Below, piece after piece: positions 34,693-46,347 of a DNA stretch of 64,000 bases; the stretch's first letter is position 1, and every line of letters starts with the position of its first letter. The notes under the pieces were generated by a model. It was not told the origin of the DNA, ran no database searches, and was given only the letters and a program-made list of their open reading frames with translations. The stretch comes from Pseudonocardiales bacterium (lineage in GTDB: Bacteria; Actinomycetota; Actinomycetes; Mycobacteriales; Pseudonocardiaceae), in contig JAHEXI010000001.1 in assembly GCA_023252195.1 (NCBI GenBank), forward strand, positions 558,001 to 622,000. The letters run 5' to 3'. Both the position numbers and the translations under genes were made by a program.

Positions 34693-36030
34693 GTGTTTGA
34701 GTCACTGTTGATCGCCAACCGAGGTGAGATCGCGCGGCGGGTCATCCGCTCCGCACGTGCGATGGGCATCCGAACCGTCGCGGTGCACTCCTCGGTAGAT
34801 GCGGAGCTGCCGTTCGTCGCCGAGGCCGACGAGGCGGTGGAGCTGACTGGGGCACCTGCGCAGGCTTACCGAGACGCCGACCAGCTACTCGACGCGGCCC
34901 GTCGGACCCGCGTGGTTGCGGTGCACCCCGGTTACGGGTTCCTGTCCGAAGATCCCGGGTTCGCCCGCGCCGTGTCCGATGCCGGTCTGGCGTGGGTCGG
35001 TCCCAGCGCTGAGGCGATCTCCGCGATGGGTGACAAGGTGGCTGCCCGGGAAACCGTTGCGGCAGCCGGGGTACCGGTGGCGCCCGGTTCGACTCACGCC
35101 GTGGCGACGCAGGACGCTGCGGTCGTTGAAGCCGAGAAAGTCGGTTTCCCCGTCATGCTCAAGGCTGCCGCCGGCGGCGGTGGGATGGGCATGGCGGTAG
35201 CGACCGACGCCGCAACCGTGCACGCCGAATACGCCAAGGTCGCCGCCTTCGCTCACCGGCTCTTCGGCGACTCGAGGCTGTTCGTCGAGCGGTACTTCCC
35301 ACGGGTACGGCATGTGGAGGTGCAGGTTCTGGGGTTGGCCGACGGTCGGGTGGTAGCGCTGGGCGAGCGCGAATGCTCGGTGCAGCGGCGGCATCAGAAG
35401 GTTGCCGAGGAGAGCCCGTCACCCGCCGTCGAGCCGGATCTGCGTTGCCGGATGGAACACGCCGCGGTGCTGGCCGCCGCCACGGTCGATTATCGCAACG
35501 CGGGAACGGTGGAGTTCCTGCTCGACCAGGATACCGGTGAGTTCTTCTTCCTGGAGATGAACACCCGGCTGCAGGTGGAGCACCCGGTCACCGAGGTGCG
35601 CTATGGCGTGGACCTGGTGGCCGCCCAGCTGCGTATCGCCGAGGGCGCCGAACCTGGTTTCGACGTCGACGCTGTGACCCCCATCGGGCACGCGGTCGAA
35701 CTGCGGGTAAACGCCGAGGACCCGAAGCGTTTCCTGCCAGGTCCTGGGCCGGTCACCGAGTGGGTGGAACCGAGCGGTAAGGGAGTGCGAGTCGACTCTG
35801 GCTACGCGGCGGGCACCACAGTGACGCCGTTCTACGACTCGCTGCTCGCCAAGCTCGTGGTGCACGGCCCAGATCGGGAGCAGGCGCTGGCGCAGGCCCG
35901 CATGGCGGTTGCCGAATTCATCGTCACCGGCCCGAAGTGCAATCTGCCCTTCCACGCCGAGCTACTAGAGAACCAAGAATTCGTCTCCGGCCAGTACGAC
36001 ACCGGTCTGGTCTCCCGGATGCGCCCCTGA
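34693..36030 (+). CDS. accC: Biotin carboxylase (AccC-type, stand-alone)
   Basis: This enzyme carboxylates biotin with ATP and bicarbonate for acyl-CoA carboxylase. The 445-residue protein starts FESLLIANRGEIARRVIRSA and has the ATP-grasp glycine loop LKAAAGGGGMGMAVA. EMNTRLQVEHPVTEVRYGVD, LRVNAEDPKRFLPGPGPV and a Lys/Arg-rich active site (GERECSVQRRHQK) follow. It has no biotinyl domain, unlike actinobacterial AccA-type alpha chains of about 600 residues. A separate biotinyl-type protein lies at 55514. AAGGAG is 9 nt before GTG 34693. No carboxyltransferase gene is near. Confidence 0.87.
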   Translation: MFESLLIANRGEIARRVIRSARAMGIRTVAVHSSVDAELPFVAEADEAVELTGAPAQAYRDADQLLDAARRTRVVAVHPGYGFLSEDPGFARAVSDAGLAWVGPSAEAISAMGDKVAARETVAAAGVPVAPGSTHAVATQDAAVVEAEKVGFPVMLKAAAGGGGMGMAVATDAATVHAEYAKVAAFAHRLFGDSRLFVERYFPRVRHVEVQVLGLADGRVVALGERECSVQRRHQKVAEESPSPAVEPDLRCRMEHAAVLAAATVDYRNAGTVEFLLDQDTGEFFFLEMNTRLQVEHPVTEVRYGVDLVAAQLRIAEGAEPGFDVDAVTPIGHAVELRVNAEDPKRFLPGPGPVTEWVEPSGKGVRVDSGYAAGTTVTPFYDSLLAKLVVHGPDREQALAQARMAVAEFIVTGPKCNLPFHAELLENQEFVSGQYDTGLVSRMRP

Positions 36031-36088
36031 CCCCGTTGCGACTGCGCTGAGGCTCCCGAACTGTAGGGCTGGTCTAGCGTGTGCGGGC

Positions 36089-36790
36089 GTGGGCAGGCTG
36101 GTGGTTATTGAGGGGCTCGATGGGGCGGGTAAGCGCACCCTGGCCGACGGATTGGTCACCGCGCTGAGCGCCCGCGGCGCGAGTGTGGCCCGGATCGCGT
36201 TTCCTCGTTACGACCTCGACGTTCACGCCGAGCTGGCGCGCGACGCGCTCTACGGGCGGCTGGGTGATCTGGCCAGCTCGGTGCACGGCATGGCGGTGCT
36301 GTTCGCTCTGGATCGGCGAGCTGCCGCCGAAGAGCTGCGCGCGCTGCGCTGCGGCCACGACGTGGTACTGCTGGATCGCTACGTCGCGTCGAATGCGGCA
36401 TACGGCGCGGCGCGGCTGCACGAGGATGCGCAGGGCCCGTTCGTCGACTGGCTCCGTGGCCTGGAGGTCGACCGGTTCGGCGTCCCGGTGCCCGATCTCC
36501 AGCTGCTGCTGCGGGTGCCGATGAGTGTTGCCGCTGCCCGTGCGGATCGTCGGGCCGGCGCCGACAGCGCGCGCGCGAAGGACCTGTATGAGACCGATCA
36601 TGGACTGCAGGCGCGGTGCGCAGCCGTCTATGACGGTCTGGCCGCCAGCGGCTGGCTGGCCCCGTGGTCTGTCTTAGACGGCCCGATTTTCGGCGGCCCG
36701 ATTTTCGGCGGCCCGATTTTAGCCGGCACGGTCGCCGGCGCCTCCGCAACGAGCAACCTCAGCGAACTGGCGGTGCGGCTGCTCGGCTAA
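36089..36790 (+). CDS. tmk: Thymidylate kinase
   Basis: This enzyme phosphorylates dTMP to dTDP. The 233-residue protein begins MGRLVVIEGLDGAGKRTLAD, with the P-loop GLDGAGKRT, then FPRYD (dTMP site), SSVHGMAVLFALDR and DVVLLDRYVASNAAYGAARL. It matches the mycobacterial form (Rv3247c), which lies just before mtrA as here. The C-terminal tail carries three FGGPI-type repeats encoded by a 15-bp tandem array. Start is GTG 36089. Confidence 0.9.
   Translation: MGRLVVIEGLDGAGKRTLADGLVTALSARGASVARIAFPRYDLDVHAELARDALYGRLGDLASSVHGMAVLFALDRRAAAEELRALRCGHDVVLLDRYVASNAAYGAARLHEDAQGPFVDWLRGLEVDRFGVPVPDLQLLLRVPMSVAAARADRRAGADSARAKDLYETDHGLQARCAAVYDGLAASGWLAPWSVLDGPIFGGPIFGGPILAGTVAGASATSNLSELAVRLLG
36681..36720. 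repeat. 15-bp in-frame tandem repeat in tmk
   Basis: GCCCGATTTTCGGCG is present twice exactly (36681-36695 and 36696-36710) and a third time in part (36711-36720). It adds repeated GPIFG units to the thymidylate kinase tail without breaking the frame. It lies after the conserved core. Confidence 0.9.
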
Positions 36791-36842
36791 GCGACTGCCG
36801 CCCGACGGGCGGGACCGTCGCGCGCAATGCCACGATGGTGGC

Positions 36843-37520
36843 ATGGCAGCTCGTGTGCTCGTGGTGGAGGATGATCCCGCGTCCGCTGAGATGTTGTCCA
36901 TCGCGCTGCGTCAGGCGGGCTTCGAGACCGCGGTGGTCGGCGAGGGCACCAAGGTAATGCCCGCGCTGCGCGAGCTGAAGCCGGACCTGGTGTTGTTGGA
37001 CCTGATGTTGCCGGGCATGAGCGGCATTGACGTGTGCAAGGCGATCCGTGCCGAGTCCGATGTCCCGGTCGTGGTGCTCACCGCGAAGAGCGACACCGTC
37101 GACGTGGTGCTGGGCCTGGAGTCCGGCGCCGACGACTACATGGTCAAGCCGCCCAAGACCCAGGAGCTGGTGGCGCGGTTGCGCGCCCGGTTGCGCCGTA
37201 TCGAAGCCGATCCCGCCGAACAACTCACCATCGGCGACCTGGAGATCGACGTGCCGGGCCACCGGGTCAGCCGGGACGGGATACCGATTTCGCTGACACC
37301 GCTGGAGTTCGAGCTGCTGCTCGCGCTGGCCCGCAAGCCGCGCCAGGTGTTCACCCGTGAGGTGCTGCTCGAGCAGGTCTGGGGCTACCGGCACGCCGCC
37401 GACACCCGCTTGGTCAACGTGCACGTGCAGCGGCTGCGCTCCAAGGTCGAGCGGGATCCGGAGCATCCCGAGGTAGTGCTCACCGTTCGCGGTATCGGAT
37501 ATAAGGCCGGCACGGCGTGA
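36843..37520 (+). CDS. mtrA: Response regulator MtrA
   Basis: MtrA is the OmpR-family regulator of cell division and envelope genes, paired with MtrB. The 225-residue protein has the receiver domain with phospho-acceptor D53 (LVLLDLMLPGMSG), T80 and K102. A winged-helix DNA-binding domain follows (LTPLEFELLLALARKPRQVF, EQVWGYRHAADTRLVNVHVQ). It is close to M. tuberculosis MtrA. One oddity is YMVKPPK where the conserved motif is KPF: residue 104 is Pro instead of Phe. It starts 52 bp after tmk and is followed by mtrB and lpqB. Confidence 0.95.
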   Translation: MAARVLVVEDDPASAEMLSIALRQAGFETAVVGEGTKVMPALRELKPDLVLLDLMLPGMSGIDVCKAIRAESDVPVVVLTAKSDTVDVVLGLESGADDYMVKPPKTQELVARLRARLRRIEADPAEQLTIGDLEIDVPGHRVSRDGIPISLTPLEFELLLALARKPRQVFTREVLLEQVWGYRHAADTRLVNVHVQRLRSKVERDPEHPEVVLTVRGIGYKAGTA

Positions 37521-37563
37521 GGCCTGCGCCGCTGCCGATACCCGGATCAGGGATCATTTCGCG

Positions 37564-39237
37564 GTGACATCGCTCGCCGACCGGGCGACCGACCAACTGC
37601 GCCCGGTCGCCGGAGCGGCCAGCGAGCTGGCCGCCATGTTCGGCGCGGTGTGGCGCCGCTCCCTGAAGGCGCGGGTGGTGAGCAGCACCGTCGCGCTGTC
37701 ATCCACCGTGGTGTTGGTGCTGGGCATGGTGCTGCAGGCGCAGCTTGCTCAGCGGCTGATCGAGAACAAGACGCAGGCGGCGCTATTACAGGCCGAGAAC
37801 AGCAGGATCCTGGTGGAGTCCGAGCTCGGCGCGGTGGATCCCACCTCGGCGTCGTTGGCGGGCCGGCTCACCACCGCTGTCGATCGGCTGACGAATCCGG
37901 ATCCGACCGGTACGGGTCCCGCCACGGCTAGCGCCGGCACTTACGAGCCGGTGCTGGTCGACGGCGGGGACCCGTCCGGGGTGGTCGGCACCGGTCAGAA
38001 GATCGGTCCGCTGGACGACGTCCCCGCGGTACTGCGCTCCGCGGTGGAACGCGGCGCGCTCGCTCACAAGATCACCACAGTGCAACGCGGTTCGACCGGG
38101 GTGACAATGCTGGTCGTCGGCATGCCAGTCGCCAGCGCGGGCCGCACGATGCAGCTGTACCTGCTGTTCCCGCTCACCGCGGAGCAGCGCACCCTGACCT
38201 TGGTGCAGTCCACCCTGGTGCTCGGCGGGTTGGTGCTGCTGGTGCTGATCGCGGGCATCGCCAGCCTGGTGACCCGCCAGGTGGTGGTTCCGGTCCGGCA
38301 AGCCGCCGAGGTTGCCGAACGGTTCGCCCACGGCCACCTTGAAGAGCGCATCCCGGTCGTCGGGGAGGACGACATGGCCCGGCTGGGCACCTCGTTCAAC
38401 GAGATGGCCGCCAGCATCCAGCGGCAGATCCGTCAGCTCGAGGAGTTCGGCGAGCTGCAGCGCGGTTTCACCTCCGATGTGTCCCACGAGCTGCGTACCC
38501 CGCTGACCACGGTCCGGATGGCCGCCGATCTGCTCTATGAGTCACGCGACAAGCTGCACCCGGTGCTGCACCGCCCGGTCGAGCTGCTGGTCAGCGAGCT
38601 GGACCGATTCGAGACGTTGCTGGCTGAGCTGCTGGAGATCTCCCGGCTGGACGCCGGGGTCGCCGAGCTGCACGGTGAGACCGTCGACCTGCGCGACACC
38701 GTGGCGAGTGCGGCGGCCTCGGTGCGCGCGGTGGCCGACCGCGCCGGCACTGCGCTAGAGCTGGATCTGCCGGACGATGAGGTGCTCGCCGAGGTCGACC
38801 CGCGGCGGGTCGAGCGGATCCTGCGCAATCTGCTGACCAACGCGTTGGACCACGGCGAGGGTCACCCGGTTGAAGTGATCGTCGCATCCGACTCCGACGC
38901 GGTCGCGGTGCTGGTACGCGACCACGGCATCGGGCTGCAGCCAGGCCAGCAGGACCTGGTGTTCACCCGATTCTGGCGGGGTGACCCATCGCGTGATCGG
39001 CGCACCGGTGGCACCGGACTCGGACTGTCGATCAGCCTGGAGGACGCCCGCCTGCACGGCGGCTGGTTGCAGGCCTGGGGTGCACCCGGGCAGGGCAGCG
39101 CCTTCCGGCTCACGCTGCCGAGAAGCCGGGACATCGAACTCACCGCAAGCCCGCTGCCGCTGGGTCCTCCCGGGAGGTCCCCGGGGTCGGGGCCAGCCGT
39201 GCAGGGACCTCGGGTGCCCGCTGGACCGGGGCGCTAA
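37564..39237 (+). CDS. mtrB: Sensor histidine kinase MtrB
   Basis: This 557-residue membrane sensor kinase phosphorylates MtrA. It has a first helix near 35-60 (SSTVALSSTVVLVLGMVL), an extracytoplasmic region, and a second helix near 215-240 (VLGGLVLLVLIAGIASLV). A HAMP domain follows, then the H box FTSDVSHELRTPLTTVRMAA, the N box NLLTNALDHGEG and the G boxes DHGIGLQPGQQ and TGGTGLGLSIS. The C-terminal tail is Gly/Pro-rich. GTG 37564 lies 43 bp after mtrA, and lpqB starts 2 bp after its stop. Confidence 0.95.
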   Translation: MTSLADRATDQLRPVAGAASELAAMFGAVWRRSLKARVVSSTVALSSTVVLVLGMVLQAQLAQRLIENKTQAALLQAENSRILVESELGAVDPTSASLAGRLTTAVDRLTNPDPTGTGPATASAGTYEPVLVDGGDPSGVVGTGQKIGPLDDVPAVLRSAVERGALAHKITTVQRGSTGVTMLVVGMPVASAGRTMQLYLLFPLTAEQRTLTLVQSTLVLGGLVLLVLIAGIASLVTRQVVVPVRQAAEVAERFAHGHLEERIPVVGEDDMARLGTSFNEMAASIQRQIRQLEEFGELQRGFTSDVSHELRTPLTTVRMAADLLYESRDKLHPVLHRPVELLVSELDRFETLLAELLEISRLDAGVAELHGETVDLRDTVASAAASVRAVADRAGTALELDLPDDEVLAEVDPRRVERILRNLLTNALDHGEGHPVEVIVASDSDAVAVLVRDHGIGLQPGQQDLVFTRFWRGDPSRDRRTGGTGLGLSISLEDARLHGGWLQAWGAPGQGSAFRLTLPRSRDIELTASPLPLGPPGRSPGSGPAVQGPRVPAGPGR

Positions 39238-39239
39238 CG

Positions 39240-40958
39240 ATGCCGATGCGCCTGTTACGCCTGCTGGCTACCGTCCTGCTCATCGTTGCTCCCCTGGCGG
39301 GCTGCGCGGCAGTCCCGGAGAGCTCCGATCTCGAAGTGGTGCGGTCCATGCCGGTGGGTTCCGGCTCGGCTACACCAGTCGGTCCACAACGGGGGGTAGA
39401 CCCTTTCCGGTTGGTGCGCGAGTTCATCGAGGCCACCGGCAACCCGGCGAACGGGCACGCCGCCGCCCGCGCTTTTCTGTCCCGCACCGCGGCGGCGAAC
39501 TGGGACGACCGCGCCGGCCTGACCGTGATCGAAGATGCACCCGGGGCTGCCCCGCAGGCCGACCCCAATGGCGGCGTCCGGCGCATCCGGGTGGGGGGTT
39601 CGCGGCTTGGTGTGCTCACCGCCGATGGCAGCTTCATGCCCTCGGCGGGGGCCTTCTCCATTCCGCTCGACGTGGTCACCGAGCATGGTGAGTGGCGGAT
39701 CACCAACCCCCCGCCGGGTGTGCTGGTGGAGGCCAGCGCCGTGCAGCGCAACTACCGTCAAGTCCGGGTCAGCTTCGTCGACCCGAACCGTGGCACCATG
39801 GTGCCCGACCTGCGCTGGGTGCCGGCCCAACCGGCGGCCACGCTACCCGGGCGGGTGTTGGACTTGCTGCTGGCCGGACCGTCCGAGCGGCTGGCCGGTG
39901 CCGTTCGGACGGCGATCCCCGGAGGGACCCGGCTGCGATCCAACGTGCTGGTCAGCCGCTCGGGACGGACGGTGATCAACCTCAGTGGGGTGGACGCGCT
40001 GACGGATCAGCAACGGCGCCTGGTCGCGGCGCAGATCGTCAGTTCTCTGGACGGCCTGGTCCCCGCCCCGATGCGACTACTCGCCGACGGTGAGCCGCTG
40101 GTGCCGGCGCAGGCGGAGTGGCGCTCGGCTGATATCGCCGCCTACGCCGCGCCGACCGGGCCGCGGCCTGACGTGCCAGGGCAGGTCGTCATCGGTGGGC
40201 GACTGCGCAGATTGGACGGCACTCCGGCAGTGGGCCCGGCCGGAGCCGGCCAGTTCAGTGTGCTCCGCGCGGCCAGCTCGAATCCTGGTGGGGACCTGTT
40301 AGCGGCTGTGGTGGGCGGTCCGGACGGGCGTCCGCAGCTGCGGGTGGGCCCATCAGACGGCGATCTGGCGGCGGTGCCGTTGGACGCGGACACCATGAGC
40401 CGACCCACCTGGCGGCCCTCCGGCACCGAGGTGTGGACGGTGATCAACGGTCGCACGGTGATGGGCGTCGCCCTTTCCGGGGCCGGCCCGCCGTTGACCT
40501 ACCAGGTCAACGCGACTGAACTCACCCGGTTGGGGACAATCTCGGAGCTGCGGTCGTCCCGGGACGGCGTGCAGGTGGCCGCGGTGGTCGGCGGTCGGCT
40601 GGTGGTGGCCGCGGTGGTGACCGAGTCGGGACTGGTGAGCCTGCGCCATCCACAGGTGCTGCGAGACGGCAGCCTGCCGCCCCTCGCCAGCGTGGACTGG
40701 GCGCGTCCAGAACTCCTGGTGGTGGCGTCTGCGGGGCCGTCCCCACAGGTGTCGTCGGTGTCCGTGGACGGGCTCACCGTTCGGCAGTTGTCCGCCACCA
40801 ACCTCACCGGCCCACTCACCGAAGTCGTCGCCGCACCCGGCCGTGAGGTGTTGGTGGCAGACGCCACCGGGTTGTGGGCGTATTCGGACACCCAAGAGGT
40901 GTGGGAACCCTTGCTCGGCGGGATCGGACCCGGTTCGGCGCCCTTGTACCCGGGCTGA
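39240..40958 (+). CDS. lpqB: Lipoprotein LpqB
   Basis: LpqB is an exported lipoprotein that works with MtrB at the membrane surface. The 572-residue protein begins with a lipoprotein signal peptide ending LIVAPLAGCAAVPES, with the lipobox LAGC and acylated Cys at about residue 21. A GerMN domain (about 190-300) and a C-terminal beta-propeller-like LpqB domain follow. ATG 39240 is 2 bp after the mtrB stop, as in other actinobacteria, so mtrA-mtrB-lpqB form one operon. Its stop lies within a 16-bp duplication. Confidence 0.93.
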   Translation: MPMRLLRLLATVLLIVAPLAGCAAVPESSDLEVVRSMPVGSGSATPVGPQRGVDPFRLVREFIEATGNPANGHAAARAFLSRTAAANWDDRAGLTVIEDAPGAAPQADPNGGVRRIRVGGSRLGVLTADGSFMPSAGAFSIPLDVVTEHGEWRITNPPPGVLVEASAVQRNYRQVRVSFVDPNRGTMVPDLRWVPAQPAATLPGRVLDLLLAGPSERLAGAVRTAIPGGTRLRSNVLVSRSGRTVINLSGVDALTDQQRRLVAAQIVSSLDGLVPAPMRLLADGEPLVPAQAEWRSADIAAYAAPTGPRPDVPGQVVIGGRLRRLDGTPAVGPAGAGQFSVLRAASSNPGGDLLAAVVGGPDGRPQLRVGPSDGDLAAVPLDADTMSRPTWRPSGTEVWTVINGRTVMGVALSGAGPPLTYQVNATELTRLGTISELRSSRDGVQVAAVVGGRLVVAAVVTESGLVSLRHPQVLRDGSLPPLASVDWARPELLVVASAGPSPQVSSVSVDGLTVRQLSATNLTGPLTEVVAAPGREVLVADATGLWAYSDTQEVWEPLLGGIGPGSAPLYPG

Positions 40959-40975
40959 GTTGTACCCGGGCTGAG
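40944..40975. repeat. 16-bp direct duplication over the lpqB stop
   Basis: TTGTACCCGGGCTGAG occurs twice in tandem (40944-40959 and 40960-40975). The first copy contains the lpqB stop TGA (40956-40958). The second is non-coding. It parallels the stop-codon duplications at 18367 and 24858. Confidence 0.92.
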
Positions 40976-41082
40976 TCACCAGCGCAAGCCCCGCACCGCG
41001 GCAGTGGGGACGGCCACGACTGTTGTGCACAACTGCCGGCTGCCGGCGTGCGGCTGGGCGGGCCACTGGCACGCTTGGTGAG

Positions 41083-41748
41083 GTGTTGAGGCCGCTGCTG
41101 GATCTACTGTTGCCCGTCGAATGTGGTGGTTGCGCAGTGCCCGGACCACTGTTGTGCCCGGACTGTGCGGGGCTCCTGGGCTCCCCAATGCGGGTCTATC
41201 CGCCGTGTTGCCCGGCTGGCCCGCCGGTGTACGCGCTGGGCGCCTACCGTGGCCGGTTGCGTACCACGCTGCTGGCCTACAAGGAACACGGCCGCCGAGA
41301 CCTCGCCGGCCCATTGGGCAGCGCCCTCGCCGCCGCGCTGCTTCAACTCCCCGTTCGCGGATCGGGGGTGTGGCTGGTGCCGGTGCCGTCGAGGCGGGTG
41401 GCTGCGGGTCGGCGTGGGGGGCAGCATGTGACGCTGCTGGCCGAGCGGGCGGCGGCTTCGCTGGCTGGCGCGGGGGTGGCCGCGGCGGTCGCGCCCGCGT
41501 TGCGGGTCGGCCCCGGGGTCCGCGACTCGGTCGGTTTAGCGGCGGCGGCTCGGCAAGCCAATCTGGCGGGACGGGTGCTGCCGCGCCGGGCTGGCCTGCC
41601 ACCCGCCGGTACTGCCGTCGTACTGATCGACGACGTGGTGACTACCGGGACGACCGCTGCGGCGTGTGCCGCGGCGCTGCTCCGGACGGGTGTCGATGTG
41701 CCAGCAATCGTGGTGCTCGCGGCCGCCGGTTGTCACGCACCGTCGTAA
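41083..41748 (+). CDS. ComF-family phosphoribosyltransferase
   Basis: This 221-residue protein is of the ComF/GntX type. It has an N-terminal cysteine cluster (LLPVECGGCAVPGPLLCPDC) and a C-terminal phosphoribosyltransferase site (AVVLIDDVVTTGTTAAACAA). It corresponds to M. tuberculosis Rv3242c. ComF helps DNA uptake in some bacteria, but competence here is unproved and its substrate is not known. GTG 41083 is preferred over the open frame from 41023, whose extra residues look non-coding. It lies between lpqB and hpf as in mycobacteria. Confidence 0.85.
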   Translation: MLRPLLDLLLPVECGGCAVPGPLLCPDCAGLLGSPMRVYPPCCPAGPPVYALGAYRGRLRTTLLAYKEHGRRDLAGPLGSALAAALLQLPVRGSGVWLVPVPSRRVAAGRRGGQHVTLLAERAAASLAGAGVAAAVAPALRVGPGVRDSVGLAAAARQANLAGRVLPRRAGLPPAGTAVVLIDDVVTTGTTAAACAAALLRTGVDVPAIVVLAAAGCHAPS

Positions 41749-41880
41749 CCGTCGACTGCGTGATACCTACCACAGCGTTGACCCTGCGACGCGCGAGGCC
41801 AAGGCCTGGCGAGCGCACCGTCAGCGGACTACCGTCCGGGCATCAGCATCGCTGCCCGTTCGGGAGGAGGCGAGCAAGCC

Positions 41881-41907
41881 ATGGTTCTGACGCCGGCGGC
41901 CGAGTGA
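41881..41907 (+). promoter_or_regulatory. Possible 8-codon leader ORF upstream of hpf
   Basis: A GGGAGGAGG ribosome site (41862-41870) stands 10 nt before ATG 41881, which opens an eight-residue frame MVLTPAAE ended by TGA. It is followed by a hairpin with 8-bp stem CGGACGGC/GCCGTCCG (41914-41938). The hpf start lies about 100 nt further on. This could be a leader peptide or attenuator, but it could also be chance. Confidence 0.3.
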
Positions 41908-42005
41908 TCATCGCGGACGGCCCCGCTGCTGCCGTCCGAGTATCATCACTGGTAGTGCCACCGGTGTCGCTGAAGTCCCTGTTGGACAACGCGAGGAGGT
42001 CGCCC

Positions 42006-42695
42006 GTGAACATTGTCGTGAAGGGCCGGAACGTCGAGGTACCCGATCACTACCGGATGCACGTTACCGAGAAGCTCGCCCGCGTCGAACGGTATGACCA
42101 GAAGGCCGTTCATTACGACGTCGAGCTGTTCCACGAACGCAATCCCCGGCAGTCCAAGAGCTGCCAGCGGGTCGAGATCACTGGTCGGTGCCGCGGGCAG
42201 GTAGTCCGCGCAGAGGCGTGTGGAGCCGACTTCTACGCCGCCCTGGACGCCGCGGTGAGCAAGCTGGACAACCGGCTGCGCCGAGTCGCAGACCGCCGCA
42301 AGGTGCACTACGGACGCCGCCACCCCACCTCCGTCGCAGAGGCCACCGCGCCGTTGGCGGCCACCCTCACCTCCGATATCGACGCCGCCGTCGAGACGAA
42401 CGGCCACCGGACGGGGTTGCTTGACCCACCCGAACCGGAACTTGACTACGAGTTGCCCACCCAGCGGGCCGAATCACCGATTCTCCAGTCACCGGATGGC
42501 CGGGATGCGCAAGGACCGGGGCGCATCGTCCGGCGCAAGCGGCACTCCGCCACACCCATGACCGTCGACGACGCGCTTTACGAGATGGAACTCGTGGGCC
42601 ACGACTTCTACCTGTTCGCCGACGCCACGTCCGGACTGCCCAGCGTGGTGTACCGCCGGCACGGCTTCGACTATGGCGTGATCCAGCTCGTCTGA
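42006..42695 (+). CDS. hpf: Ribosome hibernation promoting factor, long form
   Basis: This protein dimerises and silences 70S ribosomes in stress or stationary phase. The 229-residue long form has an N-terminal S30AE domain (MNIVVKGRNVEVPDHYRMHV, AACGADFYAALDAAVSKLDNR-like helix). A C-terminal dimerisation domain follows (TVDDALYEMELVGHDFYLFA, VVYRRHGFDYGVIQLV). It matches the Rv3241c family and precedes secA as in mycobacteria. GTG 42006 has GAGGAGG 7 nt upstream. The longer frame upstream is a shadow of comF. Confidence 0.92.
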   Translation: MNIVVKGRNVEVPDHYRMHVTEKLARVERYDQKAVHYDVELFHERNPRQSKSCQRVEITGRCRGQVVRAEACGADFYAALDAAVSKLDNRLRRVADRRKVHYGRRHPTSVAEATAPLAATLTSDIDAAVETNGHRTGLLDPPEPELDYELPTQRAESPILQSPDGRDAQGPGRIVRRKRHSATPMTVDDALYEMELVGHDFYLFADATSGLPSVVYRRHGFDYGVIQLV

Positions 42696-42711
42696 CGCGG
42701 CCCTACCTTAA

Positions 42712-42780
42712 CCATGATCGCCGTCTGGGGGCGTGACACGGCATCTCGTGTCGCTCAGGGCACCCAGACGACGATCATGG
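42712..42780. terminator. 18-bp hairpin after hpf
   Basis: Arms 42712-42729 (CCATGATCGCCGTCTGGG) and 42763-42780 pair over 18 bp with one G-U position. A smaller inner stem (GACACG/CGTGTC) is in the loop. It lies 16 bp after the hpf stop and before secA. A terminator or processing site is likely. Confidence 0.75.
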
Positions 42781-42940
42781 CGTTTGAGTGCGTAGCTGAC
42801 CTGCGCTGATACCGTCGTGGCCGGGCTGGGCATACGATGGCCCGCAGACCGGCGGCGTGGCGTGCCATGCGGTACGCCACGCACCGCCCGCCGCCGACCC
42901 GCCCTCCAACGGGTGCCCCGATACGAGTGAGGTCTCCACG

Positions 42941-45793
<2,853 letters not shown>

Positions 45794-46003
45794 GCAGGGC
45801 CGGCACTGAGCGCGCTGCGCGCGGCGCCTCGGGAACGAGACGGCTCGCCGCTTCGTGGAGGTAGCGGGGTTGCGGCCGCCCGAGTCCTCACGGCCTGGAC
45901 CCTCACGACGCGCACAGCCACCGCCGTATGAGGCATCCTGGCACGTCTTACAACCACGTGCAGCAGTTCTGCTGCTCGCGACGTCGCTGATCCTGCCGTG
46001 GCG

Positions 46004-46347
46004 TCAGCGAGCGAAGGCGGAATCTTCGGGCTGACCGTTCCACGGCGTCAGCCGGAGTACCACCAGTACCTCGGTGTAGGCGTCCAGAGCATCATCTGGA
46101 AGCGCGGCAACCTGCGCGATCGTGGTCGGGTCAGGAACGATCCGGTACACCTATCGGTCTTGCCGCTGCCGGATCAACGCCTGCATCTCCTCGAACGGCT
46201 CGGCATCCGGTGCAGATCTGCGAGGTCCATGGAGTGCTTCACTTGATCGAGCACGATCTCCCACTCACGATCGAACTCCGCGACCAACGTCGGGTCAAGG
46301 AGGTTCTCGGCGCTGACTTCGAGGAGGTCCAGCTCTGCACTCAGCAC
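46004..46347 (-). pseudogene. Degenerate toxin-antitoxin module
   Basis: On the minus strand an antitoxin-like frame (from GTG about 46347: LLDPTLVAEFDREWEIVLDQ, HSMDLADLHR) is broken by a deletion and frame change near 46200. It picks up its probable tail EPFEEMQALIRQRQDR, ending in TAG at 46151-46153. The next codon is GTG 46150, starting a 48-residue frame (VYRIVPDPTTIAQVAALPDD, then VLRLTPWNGQPED) that stops at 46004. That matches the N-terminal half of a short actinobacterial RelE-like toxin family, as I recall it. The C-terminal half is missing. Both genes appear inactive. The 45794-46003 stretch shows nothing else. Confidence 0.6.
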
